NCBI RefSeq assembly: GCF_963678635.1
Contig: NC_087063.1
Span: forward strand, 63,781,290 to 63,845,289
Length of the DNA: 64,000 nt
Reading direction: 5' to 3'
Origin: Symsagittifera roscoffensis
Taxonomy: Eukaryota > Xenacoelomorpha > Acoela > Convolutidae
Shown: piece by piece, positions 37,801-49,800 of the stretch
Layout: every line of letters begins with the position of its first letter
Position numbering within the stretch: the stretch's first letter is position 1
Made by a program: the position numbers and the translations under genes
The notes under the pieces: generated by a model
Told to the model about the DNA's origin: nothing
What the model saw: only the letters and a program-made list of their open reading frames with translations
Database searches by the model: none

Positions 37801-40800
37801 TAACACAGGCATAGCTGCGCTTCCCAAACACTAGCGAGAACACGACAAGGCAGCTCTATAAAGTGCAAAAAAAATAGTATAAACAAGCCTCGAATTAGTA
37901 AAAATTCGGCTTCGATCTGTCTCGGTCTCGATCTGCAACCTAGAGATCACGCACTAACCACTCACCCACGGACTCTTAATAAATCACAAACACAAGCCAC
38001 AAATAAAGCAGAGAACAGATGCTATAAAGTTTCCAATGCTACAGATCGTGATTATAGCAAAAAAGCCACCAAATAAGTGAACACTTTCAATGAAGGCTTT
38101 TATTTGCGAGTTAGGTTAGGAACAAAGAAGGTTCGTACTAATACACTATGAAGGGACAGTCAAACTAACATAGTTCACCGAAAAATGATTTTTTTTACAG
38201 GGCGGAGATTCGTTAGTTAGGAGGATTGAAGGATATCCCCAGAAAAAAATTAGCACAAAACTGACAGGATCGGATGCCGATTTCATATTATACAGAGGCG
38301 AAGCAGAGCTTCGCAACACCTGCAATACAGGTCAAATTTTTTCTAAAAAAATCTATAAGCAAAAATATCGATTGATGTTAAATTTTAGGATAACAAGTCG
38401 AAAAACATATTGCTCATCAATAAATGAGCACTCAAACAAAATTTTAAAAATTTCATAAGTCAAACCGCAAAAATTTCTCTTCAATTTGGGAGAGAAAAAC
38501 CAAACAAAAATTGAAACAAAAAAACATCAAGCACTAAATATGTGTCTTCATATCGTTCAGCGACACATCAAATTGCATTTTTATCTCTCTCAAAAAGTTG
38601 CGTAATTTAGACTTTCAAATTGCATTCTTACCTGTTCAAAGTATTGGCATTCAGTTAGCAGCTTTCTATAGTCTGAAGGAGCTCCAACTTGTTTCAGAAC
38701 ACTACTAGACTGATTCGAAGAAGAAACACAAGATGAGGCTATGAATTTATCACGATCAAATTTCACTCCATCTTCAAAATCAAGCTCATTTCCTTTCTTC
38801 TCACTGTCTGTTGAATCACCGTTATCACTTATCTAAAATTGTTTTACGCTGTTAATAACTGGGTGGGTAATAAGTTAGTAATCTGGTTTTCAGGGCAGTT
38901 CAACCTACATTATAGCAATCTTTGTAACCCAGAATTAGATGTGCGATGAATCTCTGCGCGTTTGAGAAAGCGCAGTGAGCAAATTCGTCAATTGTGATTT
39001 CGCACTGCGTTAGTTTCTTCAAAAGAGACTTCCAACCACTTTTCAGAGCGTATAACTAAAACACATTACTTGAACCTACTTAAAATGCTTATATCAACTG
39101 TTATACTAACAAAAAGATCAAATAATCGCTAAGTGAAAGTCGCAGATACCGTAATTGGATCCATGAAATTATTTTCAGCATGCACTTTGAGTTAAAGCCA
39201 AAAGAAAGTAGCCTATTCATTCCTGCTGTATCTCCAAACCCCGCACCATTTTCGACACAGTGACAAAACTGCACTTCGCAAACAAATGAAAAAACTGCAC
39301 TTCGCAAACAAATGACAAAACGGCAAAAAGTAGCAATAAAAGAGTGAAAAACAGAAAAGGAAGAAAAGGTAAAATTATATAAATTCTGATATGAACTGGC
39401 ATCGAACCCGCGAGTTTGAGATTCAGAGTCTCACGTCCTAGCATCTTTCCCATGGCTGCTTGAAAGGCAGTAAACACTAGCACTAATAAAACAGATACTG
39501 GGCTATAATGATTATGCAAAAAAAGTAAACCATATATAATGCTATGGCTGCGAAATGGTCATTAATTAAATGAGCAATTTCATCTGAAATTTGGGCTGGA
39601 AAAAAGACTTCGTAATATGACACTACGCTCCGTTGTGCAAAAAGCAACGGTCGTATCTTAAAGGGATAAGATTCAAAAAAGTTTCGGATGACTAACATCA
39701 TGAAAAACAGCTGAGGGCATAAAAAAGTTACTCACCAGGAGTTGGAGACAGATCTTACAACAACGAGACGGGAGTGCAAAAACAAGCGTGGAAAACTATC
39801 AAATCTTAGCTCAATAAAAATAAGCACATTTTTAAATTTAAATTAACAAGAAACTTGAAAAGAAAAAAAACTGCCAACTGAGTGTGTAAAAGAACAAGAA
39901 CACCGAAAAAAATGATTGAATATTTTCAACTTTCGAGTTTCAAAGAAAAAATGAATCAGGTTAAGCAATTACTTCTTGAATTGACCCAATTCCAGAAAAA
40001 TAGAATTCGTTTAGATTTTTCCTGAGCTTTAAGCTTTTGCTGTTCGATGAGTTTGCCTTCGAAAGAAAAGAACTGAGCATAAAAATCAGAAGTCAAACTG
40101 CGAAAAATCAAATTTATGCCGAAATCTTGATGAATTAGCTACAGGTCCACTTGAAATACTTTATAAGGTTTTGAAAACGTGCTCAGCTGGATCTACTTAA
40201 CAATCCCCCCTCCCCCCTATTAAGAAAGGGGGAAATTGTTAAGTATATTACTTGCAGCGAATTTTCGGCAGCGAATTTTCGACCAATCAGAATGCAGCAA
40301 AACTCGAATTTACATACAACGCTCTAGTTCGAATTTACTGTTTTTATTTACAGGGGTGGATATTCTTTAGTAGATACAATAAGGGGGGAGAGATTGTTAA
40401 GTAGATCTGTTCAGCATGCAGCACTGTTTATCTATTAAGCCGACAGCCTAAAGCAGACAAAAACTAAAAGCCAATACTGTCATCCGGTCTGGATCGACAA
40501 ACTTACCTTATATGTATGTTATTTATATTACTAATAATCTTAGGCTAAACGCCTAGACGGCTGGTCACTTGACCTTGATAGACAGAGAGGACGAACTCTA
40601 ATTGAAATAAGAAACAGAGTTGAATTAATGTTATCTGTCAACTACTCGTTTTATATCGCTCCGACTTAAAAATAACGTTTATCGATCCATTCGGATTCAA
40701 GGATTAGAATATCATAACCTCCGGTATTACATGGCGCAGCCAGCAGGATATTCCAAAAACCCACTGAATATTCCCCCATTTTGGGAGAGAGCGTCGGGCG

Positions 40801-43800
40801 AACCACCACTAGAATGGACAAAGTGGGCAGCTATATTGGAGATGGCTGTATTCGCAAAGGATGGGATCGAAATACGGAACTTATTGAGAGCCAAACCAAC
40901 ACTCGTCGAACCCGCTGAGCCTATGTATGAACTTGAAATACAGGGCGAAACAGACGCACAAAGAAAAATCGGGAGGTGCGCAATCAAGAGAAACGAGTTG
41001 GTTGGGAGAATCACGTCATAAAAGCCCGGGAGAAAGGAGTACTATGCAACTCATACAGATGGGACGAAGCAGACGCAAGAGTCCGGAGTTACCTCTTTCT
41101 CTGTCTGGGAGCCGAGGGTCAAAGACAAAATCAACAGAAAAGACCTAACCTTGTATTACACAATGTAACTACACAAGAATTCATGACAACACTGGAAGAT
41201 ATCTTTGTTGCTAACAGAATTGTAGCGTTCGACAGATATAATTTTAGTTGCCGTAAACAAAAGAAGTCGGAAAGCCTGGAACAATTTCAGGCAGATCTCG
41301 TCGAATTAGCCTCACGGGCTGATTGTGGAGACAGAGAAGATGAATGGGTTAGAGACATGTTTACAGCACACGTGCACAACGAAAAAATCGCGGAAGAACT
41401 GTTAGCACAAACACAGACTCCAGTAATTCGTCGAGTATGCAATTCGTCGAGAAAAAGGAATTGAACATAGTCGTACTATGAAGATAAACCCATTCGGGGG
41501 ACAAACTACACCAAAACAAGAACCAATACATTATATTACTCGGGGTGGTCGATATAACTCTGCGAATAACCAAAACTCACAAAGAGGTCGAGGCGGTTTC
41601 CGCGGTCGACCATATCCGCGCGGAGCACAAAACACAAGAGGGCAACAAAGAAATAACAATACAAACAGCTCAAAACAATGTTATAAATGCGGAAACCAAT
41701 ACAATCAGACACCTGCAATCTTGCCCGGCGAAAGATAAAATTTGTTCAAAATGTGCCAAACGAGGTCATTTTGCAAAAGTTTGCAGATCTACAAACGTTA
41801 ATTATTTAGGAACCCGGCAGGACGAACAACAGGAAGAAATAGAAACAGTAAGCCTTGAAACCGATCCGGTGGCTTTTGCCGAGTTTACATCAAATAACGG
41901 ATGGGATGAATATCAAATAGACAAATTCTCGGTTATGGCAATTGTTAAGTATATTACTTGCAGCGAATTTTCGGCAGCGAATTTTCGACCAATCAGAATG
42001 CAGCAAAACTCGAATTTACATACAACGCTCTAGTTCGAATTTACTGTTTTTATTTACAGGGGTGGATATTCTTTAGTAGATACAATAAGGGGGGAGAGAT
42101 TGTTAAGTAGATCTGTTCAGCATGCAGCACTGTTTATCTATTAAGCCGACAGCCTAAAGCAGACAAAAACTAAAAGCCAATACTGTCATCCGGTCTGGAT
42201 CGACAAACTTACCTTATATGTATGTTATTTATATTACTAATAATCTTAGGCTAAACGCCTAGACGGCTGGTCACTTGACCTTGATAGACAGAGAGGACGA
42301 ACTCTAATTGAAATAAGAAACAGAGTTGAATTAATGTTATCTGTCAACTACTCGTTTTATATCGCTCCGACTTAAAAATAACGTTTATCGATCCATTCGG
42401 ATTCAAGGATTAGAATATCATAACCTCCGGTATTACATGGCGCAGCCAGCAGGATATTCCAAAAACCCACTGAATATTCCCCCATTTTGGGAGAGAGCGT
42501 CGGGCGAACCACCACTAGAATGGACAAAGTGGGCAGCTATATTGGAGATGGCTGTATTCGCAAAGGATGGGATCGAAATACGGAACTTATTGAGAGCCAA
42601 ACCAACACTCGTCGAACCCGCTGAGCCTATGTATGAACTTGAAATACAGGGCGAAACAGACGCACAAAGAAAAATCGGGAGGTGCGCAATCAAGAGAAAC
42701 GAGTTGGTTGGGAGAATCACGTCATAAAAGCCCGGGAGAAAGGAGTACTATGCAACTCATACAGATGGGACGAAGCAGACGCAAGAGTCCGGAGTTACCT
42801 CTTTCTCTGTGTGGGAGCCGAGGGTCAAAGACAAAATCAACAGAAAAGACCTAACCTTGTATTACACAATGTAACTACACAAGAATTCATGACAACACTG
42901 GAAGATATCTTTGTTGCTAACAGAATTGTAGCGTTCGACAGATATAATTTTAGTTGCCGTAAACAAAAGAAGTCGGAAAGCCTGGAACAATTTCAGGCAG
43001 ATCTCGTCGAATTAGCCTCACGGGCTGATTGTGGAGACAGAGAAGATGAATGGGTTAGAGACATGTTTACAGCACACGTGCACAACGAAAAAATCGCGGA
43101 AGAACTGTTAGCACAAACACAGACTCCAGTAATTCGTCGAGTATGCAATTCGTCGAGAAAAAGGAATTGAACATAGTCGTACTATGAAGATAAACCCATT
43201 CGGGGGACAAACTACACCAAAACAAGAACCAATACATTATATTACTCGGGGTGGTCGATATAACTCTGCGAATAACCAAAACTCACAAAGAGGTCGAGGC
43301 GGTTTCCGCGGTCGACCATATCCGCGCGGAGCACAAAACACAAGAGGGCAACAAAGAAATAACAATACAAACAGCTCAAAACAATGTTATAAATGCGGAA
43401 ACCAATACAATCAGACACCTGCAATCTTGCCCGGCGAAAGATAAAATTTGTTCAAAATGTGCCAAACGAGGTCATTTTGCAAAAGTTTGCAGATCTACAA
43501 ACGTTAATTATTTAGGAACCCGGCAGGACGAACAACAGGAAGAAATAGAAACAGTAAGCCTTGAAACCGATCCGGTGGCTTTTGCCGAGTTTACATCAAA
43601 TAACGGATGGGATGAATATCAAATAGACAAATTCTCGGTTATGGCAATCGCTGAATCTTTTGAGATCAAAAATACAAATCTCCTGTCGGAAGATGATCTG
43701 AATGGCCATATTGTGAAACTAAAAACAAATTCAGAAGAAGTATTCGCTATCGCTGACTCAGGAAGTCCAATGTCGTTTTTGAATGAAAAAACCGCACGGC

Positions 43801-46800
43801 GCCTTCAACAAAACGATAGATCAGCATTATTCAAGTGTATTCCACCGGACGACACAGCAAAAAACCTGGCTTGTTATAATGGTGAAACAATAAACCCGAA
43901 AGGACGATTGATTATAACATTCGAATCAGGAGGCTGGAATATTCAATCAGCTCCGTTCATCATTGTAGATGATCAAAAAGCCAATATCATTGGACGCATC
44001 ATACTACCACAAATCAGTGTCAAGTTAATACAAGAAAACACAAACAAATTGTATTGAATGTACGCGAACAAGAAGAATCGGATCCGGAAATTAAACAACG
44101 GGTCAAAGATAATTTTCAGCAACTATGCATACATATTGGAAAATCAAAAAATCAAATGATGAAAACTCAATTCAGTCAAGACTTCATGCCAATACAACAA
44201 AAAGGACGACGTATTCCGGTCACTTACAGGAAAGAGTTGAAGGGGAGCTAAACAAATTGATGGATCAAAATCACATCATCAAACTAGATAAATGCTCAGA
44301 CCGACAAATTATTAGTCCAATTGTAATCACAGTAAAAAAGGATCAAACAGTCAAACTCGCGTTAGATTCTAAGAAAATCAACAAATTCATCCACAAAAAT
44401 AAATACCAAATGCCTAACATTGAACTATTGTTGGACAATATCGCGCAGGTGGTAAAATCAGACAAATCCAAACAAACACTATTCTCAACACTCCACCTTC
44501 GCTACGCATATTCACAAATCCCGTTGCATAAAACGACCAAAGAACAAGGCAACTTTAGTCTTATTGGGGTAACGCTAGTGGAGCTTATCAATTCCAAACA
44601 GGGTTTAATGGCCTCACGGATATGCCAGCTGAATTTTAAAAAGCGATCGACTTAACCCTTACAAATTGCACGAACACTTACGCTTATTTGGACGATATTT
44701 TAATCGTCACAAAAGGATCGTTGGATACACACAAACAAAAGTTGCAATCAGTTCTGAAAAAACTAGACGAGGAAAATCTGGCAATATCATTGGATAAATG
44801 TAAGTTTGCATGCAAACAAGTGGAGTGGCTAGGATTTTCTGTTAATAGTGAGGGAACAAAACCACTTGTAAAAAAGACTGAGGCTATTGAAAAACTATCA
44901 CCACCAAAAACTTTTAAACAATTAAAAAGTTTTATGGGTTCAATACATCATCTCACACGGTACACTCCAAAATTGGCACAAACCGCTGCCGCATTACTCC
45001 CATTGCTAAAAAACAAAGAGAAAAACAGACCACTTGAATGATCCACAGAACATAACACAACATTTAAAAACATACTAAAATTGGTATAGGAGATTAGGGA
45101 TTAGGAGCTGCGCTCGAACAATTTTCACCAGAACGGTGGGTTACCGTAGCGTATGCATCACGTTTTCTGAACTCACTAGAGGAAAAATATTCTGTTAACG
45201 AACTTGAACTATTAGGGGTCGTGTGGGCAATCGAACATTTTAAATACTATCTATATGGTAAATATTTAACCGTCATCACTGATCATCAAGCTTTAATCAG
45301 CGCTTTAAACGCAAGCGAACGATCAAAAACAAGTCAAAGCCGGCTCACACGTTGGATTGACCGATTAATTTCCTTTCACTTCGATATCAAACATCTTGCT
45401 GGGAGTAAAATGGGACTAATTGACTACATATCCCGAAACCCGGTCGGATTGGCAATAGCCCCTAGTGAGTATGATGAGGAATTTGTTGTAGCATCAATTA
45501 AGAAATTCATTAATAACCTGGAAATGATTGACAATGTCATTCTAAATAATCTGGCCAATCAGAACAAAGCACCATATGAGCTGATCAAAAAGCACGCGAA
45601 AAACAAAGGGCTATTGAATGCTGCTTCAAACATTCAATTACCAGTGAAACATTCCAAACATTCCGCAACCGGTCATTGCCAAACTAACCACATAAAAATC
45701 AGTCTCACTCAAAATCTGCTGTAAACCAGTCAACTCTTCCGATCCAAACGATCTCAATATCGAACAAACAGAAAAAATTTTGTCCATATAATTTCATTTC
45801 AAGGACATAACAACGCAGCGATGAGCCGTAAAGAAATCAAGGGATTTAAAGGAGGATTCATCCCAACGGAGCTTCAATCATCATGGACAAGAGGACGAAA
45901 CGAATCAACGGAAAACTGGCAGGGCCCATCAGATAGAGAAGAAAGCCTTTCGGACCCCAGATGGCATAAAAAACCTCCCACAAAGGGAAAGAAAGGATAC
46001 CCTGAAGTACAAAAACACCACAGCAAGAGCACACCAAACAAACAGCAACGCCCGTACGGGTCGCCAGAGAGGTACTTTCGGCTAAGAAGATCGACATCAG
46101 TAAAAAGTCAAATTTCCCGAAGATCACCTTCACAACTACGAATACATCCGGAAACAGAACGGATCGGATCACTTCAGGCTACAACATGAAAACGACACCG
46201 ACCCAAACACAATCGACTACTACAGCAGCAACTACACAAACATTTACATCCGAACCACGAAATACAACAACTTCTACACAAACACCCGAAAAAAGCACAG
46301 TCACGGATATCTGTGTCAGCCATGTAGACCCGAACATCTGCGTACAAGAAGTACAGACACACAACATCGAACCACCAACAATGGGATCCACGACGTTAAA
46401 GCCAGTCACAAAATGATAACAGAAGAACTGGTCACCACGGTGGAGAAAGCTACAAATACGGTTGAATCTGAAGAGGACACGCCATTGTTTAGACAAAGAA
46501 TACAGCGAGTATTGGGCGTTCGATTCATCGCCGCAGCCACCAAGAAAGATCGAAACCTTCGCCCCCTAATAAACTTTGTCAAAATGAGGGATTGGGAAGC
46601 AATCAAGGCTTCCTACGGCCAGTACTGGTACAACATTAGAAACAGACTCCATGTCCGAGAAGACGAAAGAATAGTCATCCCTACACAGTTGAGGCAGACA
46701 GTGCTCGATAGTCTGCATCTGACACACCCAGGATCGGCAGCGATGCTAGACCTCAGTAACTATATATGGTTTCCTCGCATACATCGGGCAATTGTGCAGA

Positions 46801-49800
46801 TAGCACAAAATTGCAAACACTGCACCGAGCAAGGTAAAAATTTAAAACCCATCATCGGAAAAAAACATTCGTTCCAAATAGAACCAGTAGTTGAACCAAA
46901 TTAGGAAGTACAATTGGATTTTGCAGTGCCACTTCCGGATGAACTAAATAGAGACGCATATATTCTATACACAATAGATAAGTGGTCAAAATTTCCAACT
47001 GCAAAAGTCGTTACAAACACAACAGCGGATATTGCCATTAAATTTATGCAACGATACATTTCCAATAACGGGGTACCCCGAAAGATAAGATGTGGTCATG
47101 CACAAACATTTAGAGCTAAAAAATTTCAACTGTTCTGTCATACAAACAATATTAAGTTATTATTTGCACCGGTGGATGATCATAGAGCAATAGTGGTAGT
47201 TGGGAGAATGATACAAACTTTGAAGCGTAGATTAGCGGTCATGAGAACTGACAAAACAAATACACCATAGAAACTCGCCTCAGATGTAGCAGAAATTATT
47301 AAAACACTCAGAATTACACCGCATAGCGTAACAAAAATTTCACCATTTGAGGCCCACATGGGACGTACACCAAACACACCTTATCAAACGTAGCAACTAG
47401 TAGTTCACCTAACAATTTGAATTGGGAGAATGCAAAACATGCATGTTTAGATCGCAAGAATCTTACAAAGCCGCCCCTACCCGCTGAAGTAATGCACGAC
47501 TTACAACGATGGTCGGAAGACGAAGTAAACATCAACAAAAGAGATCAAAAACTCCAAATGCCGCGGGACTTGACAAACTCAGACTTAACAACACAACAGA
47601 AAGACACAGGTGCAAAATCTAAAGCTATAAAAATAGTCAAGGATAAATTAAATTTAAGGTATAAGGGATTACAAACAACGGTAGACAAAAACACGAAAAA
47701 ACGGATAGATCAGGTAGCACGGAAAACATTAAGAAGAGCAACCAAGGTGAAGGATCCGAGAACATTGGAACAGTAATATAAAACCATAGACGGCAAAATA
47801 CTTGCATATACCCCACACACTGCTTGGGTTCAAACATTCGGAAAACAATCAAGATTACTAAGAAATAGTGGTGTCGCATTTGTACCAAACCCTTTAATAT
47901 ACGGACCATGCAGACCGTCTCGCCTCAGTGATTACGTTGCTTTTAAATCCGCGCGGAGATCAGGACCTTGCCTACGTTTTTTAGACATCGAGAATCCTAC
48001 TGCTCCCCAGCACCCAATGTTCAAAGAAGACGAAAAGACTGGCCTCCCGAAAAGTTGACACAAAAGAAAAGGATGCTAACACAAGGAAAATCCGATAGTA
48101 CGACAAAACGAAAAGCAAAATCAACAGGGAAACGGATCGGCGGGCGACCAACAAGGAAACTACAAACGAGTGGGATGAGTATACAAGCAGAAACTCCGGC
48201 CGGGACTTCGCAATCTAACAACAACATACCACAACCAGCAACACCAGACACCGACAATCACGAAGATGACGATCAATCATCTGCCTCATCCGAAGATATT
48301 GCCCCATCGCCTAAACGGCAAAACAAGAAACAGACTCCTCCAGCGAATGCAACCGAGCCATTGAGAAAATCAACGAGAAACCGCCAATCGGCGCTTTCAC
48401 ATGCTTTTGGGAACCCGGTACCCACTAACGCGATCGAAGATAAGAACGATGAAGAGACGAAACAACCAATTAAACTTCAAATTGATTCACCACCGGACAA
48501 ACAAACCGACAATTATCCAAGTTTAAAATCCCTGATACAAGAAATGGGTTTTTCTGGAAAAACCCCTCAAAGCAGAGCATGCGTCAAATTCATATAAGCA
48601 ATTAGCCCGAAGAACAAGACAGGCACACCGAGGTAGTCGATTTAACCTCGCCGCCCATTGAAGATGAAACAACTGATACCAACAACGAAATTCTATTCAT
48701 CAACACAAAAATCTGTCAAGAAAGCGGGGTGGACCAAAACAAGAAAAATGTTGATGACGGGGAACACGAAAGCCAGGGGAAGACAACGTCAAGCAAGACA
48801 TACAAACAGAAAAAATGATGCCAAAAGAGTCCTATCGAGACTATAGAACTCAAAGCTATTAGTCCCAAGGGGACTTTAAAACTCAATTTAACAAACAATA
48901 GGTATGACAAATACATTGCGGTATGACAAATACATTGCATGGTTTTTTCAATATAAGTCGCAAACTTATATCTATGACAGCGAAACTTACATCTATGTAA
49001 AAAGTTAAGCTTTGGTCTCAAGAAACAAAGCAATAACCCATGAAACAACTAAGATTATTCATAAGTTTTATGGTCGTGGCTGGTACATCTGACTACGTAC
49101 ATGATTGTGGGGAAAATGATGGAACACTCTAGTCTCCCTGTTGTGCATGTTGTCCAGTCGAGTGAATCTGGCCGACTTATCTGGGTCGTCCAAGTTAACT
49201 AATACATAGTAGCCGGTGTTGTTTTTATCTGGCGCATTCTCTAGATTCGTCTCAATTATTTCGTTCTTAGCTTTTTCAAATATGGAGTCGTGGATTCCAA
49301 TAATACACGGGAGGGGAGCACTACAAAAAAATTTGATTTTGTATTAGTGAAAAACAACTTAGTGACAATAATATAAGTTTGACTCAGACGAACCTGCATA
49401 TTTGCAGCATGTTCGGGCTCAGAAGTGGAATTTTGATTTGTTGCCTGAAAGAAAATTAAATCGCGATGCCATAAACACCGTACAGGTCAACACTCTGTAT
49501 AATTTTGTCAAATTAGTACAAGATAGATGAATTTTGTTTAGTGACTCACCATTGGAATGGTCTGATAAGTCTGGTGATGAGGAATATTGCACTGGAGATC
49601 TTGTTTAGCTTGTTACTCGTCACATACACATTACCTTCCACCAGGAGTCTAAAACAGCCAATAGATAGATGGAAAAGTGTCCATGAACGCAAGGAAGCCA
49701 AAAAAAGATAATTAACGTTTCTAATTTTTACTATGCTAATTGCTGTCCTTTACCGCCGGAAAGACTAATACCCGATTAAGACAACACCTCTACTAATCGC

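Larger units (their letters stand above)
40235..43646 (+). repeat. 1706-bp direct tandem duplication within the retrotransposon
   Basis: 40235-41940 and 41941-43646 are aligned without gaps. One difference was noted (CTGTCTGGG versus CTGTGTGGG, near 41103 and 42809). The copies share the same frameshifts. At the left edge and the internal junction the shared word is AAT (GAAATTG / GCAATTG / GCAATCG), suggesting microhomology. Confidence 0.95.
40235..48880 (+). mobile_element. Ty3/gypsy-like LTR retrotransposon, decayed, 5' part duplicated
   Basis: In order: LTR-like sequence, gag with RG-rich and zinc-knuckle regions, protease, reverse transcriptase, RNase H, a threonine-rich spacer, integrase and a charged tail, all on the plus strand. 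The domain order with integrase after RNase H places it in the Ty3/gypsy group. Every domain is broken by frameshifts or stops, and catalytic residues in RT and integrase are changed. No 3' LTR was found. The right limit, about 48880, is approximate. It lies wholly inside intron 10 of the DENN gene, in opposite orientation. Confidence 0.9.

Noticed and set aside
47968-48600. Envelope-like gene after integrase
   Set aside because: No signal peptide, transmembrane segment or cysteine pattern; charged and proline-rich, so more likely the polyprotein tail.
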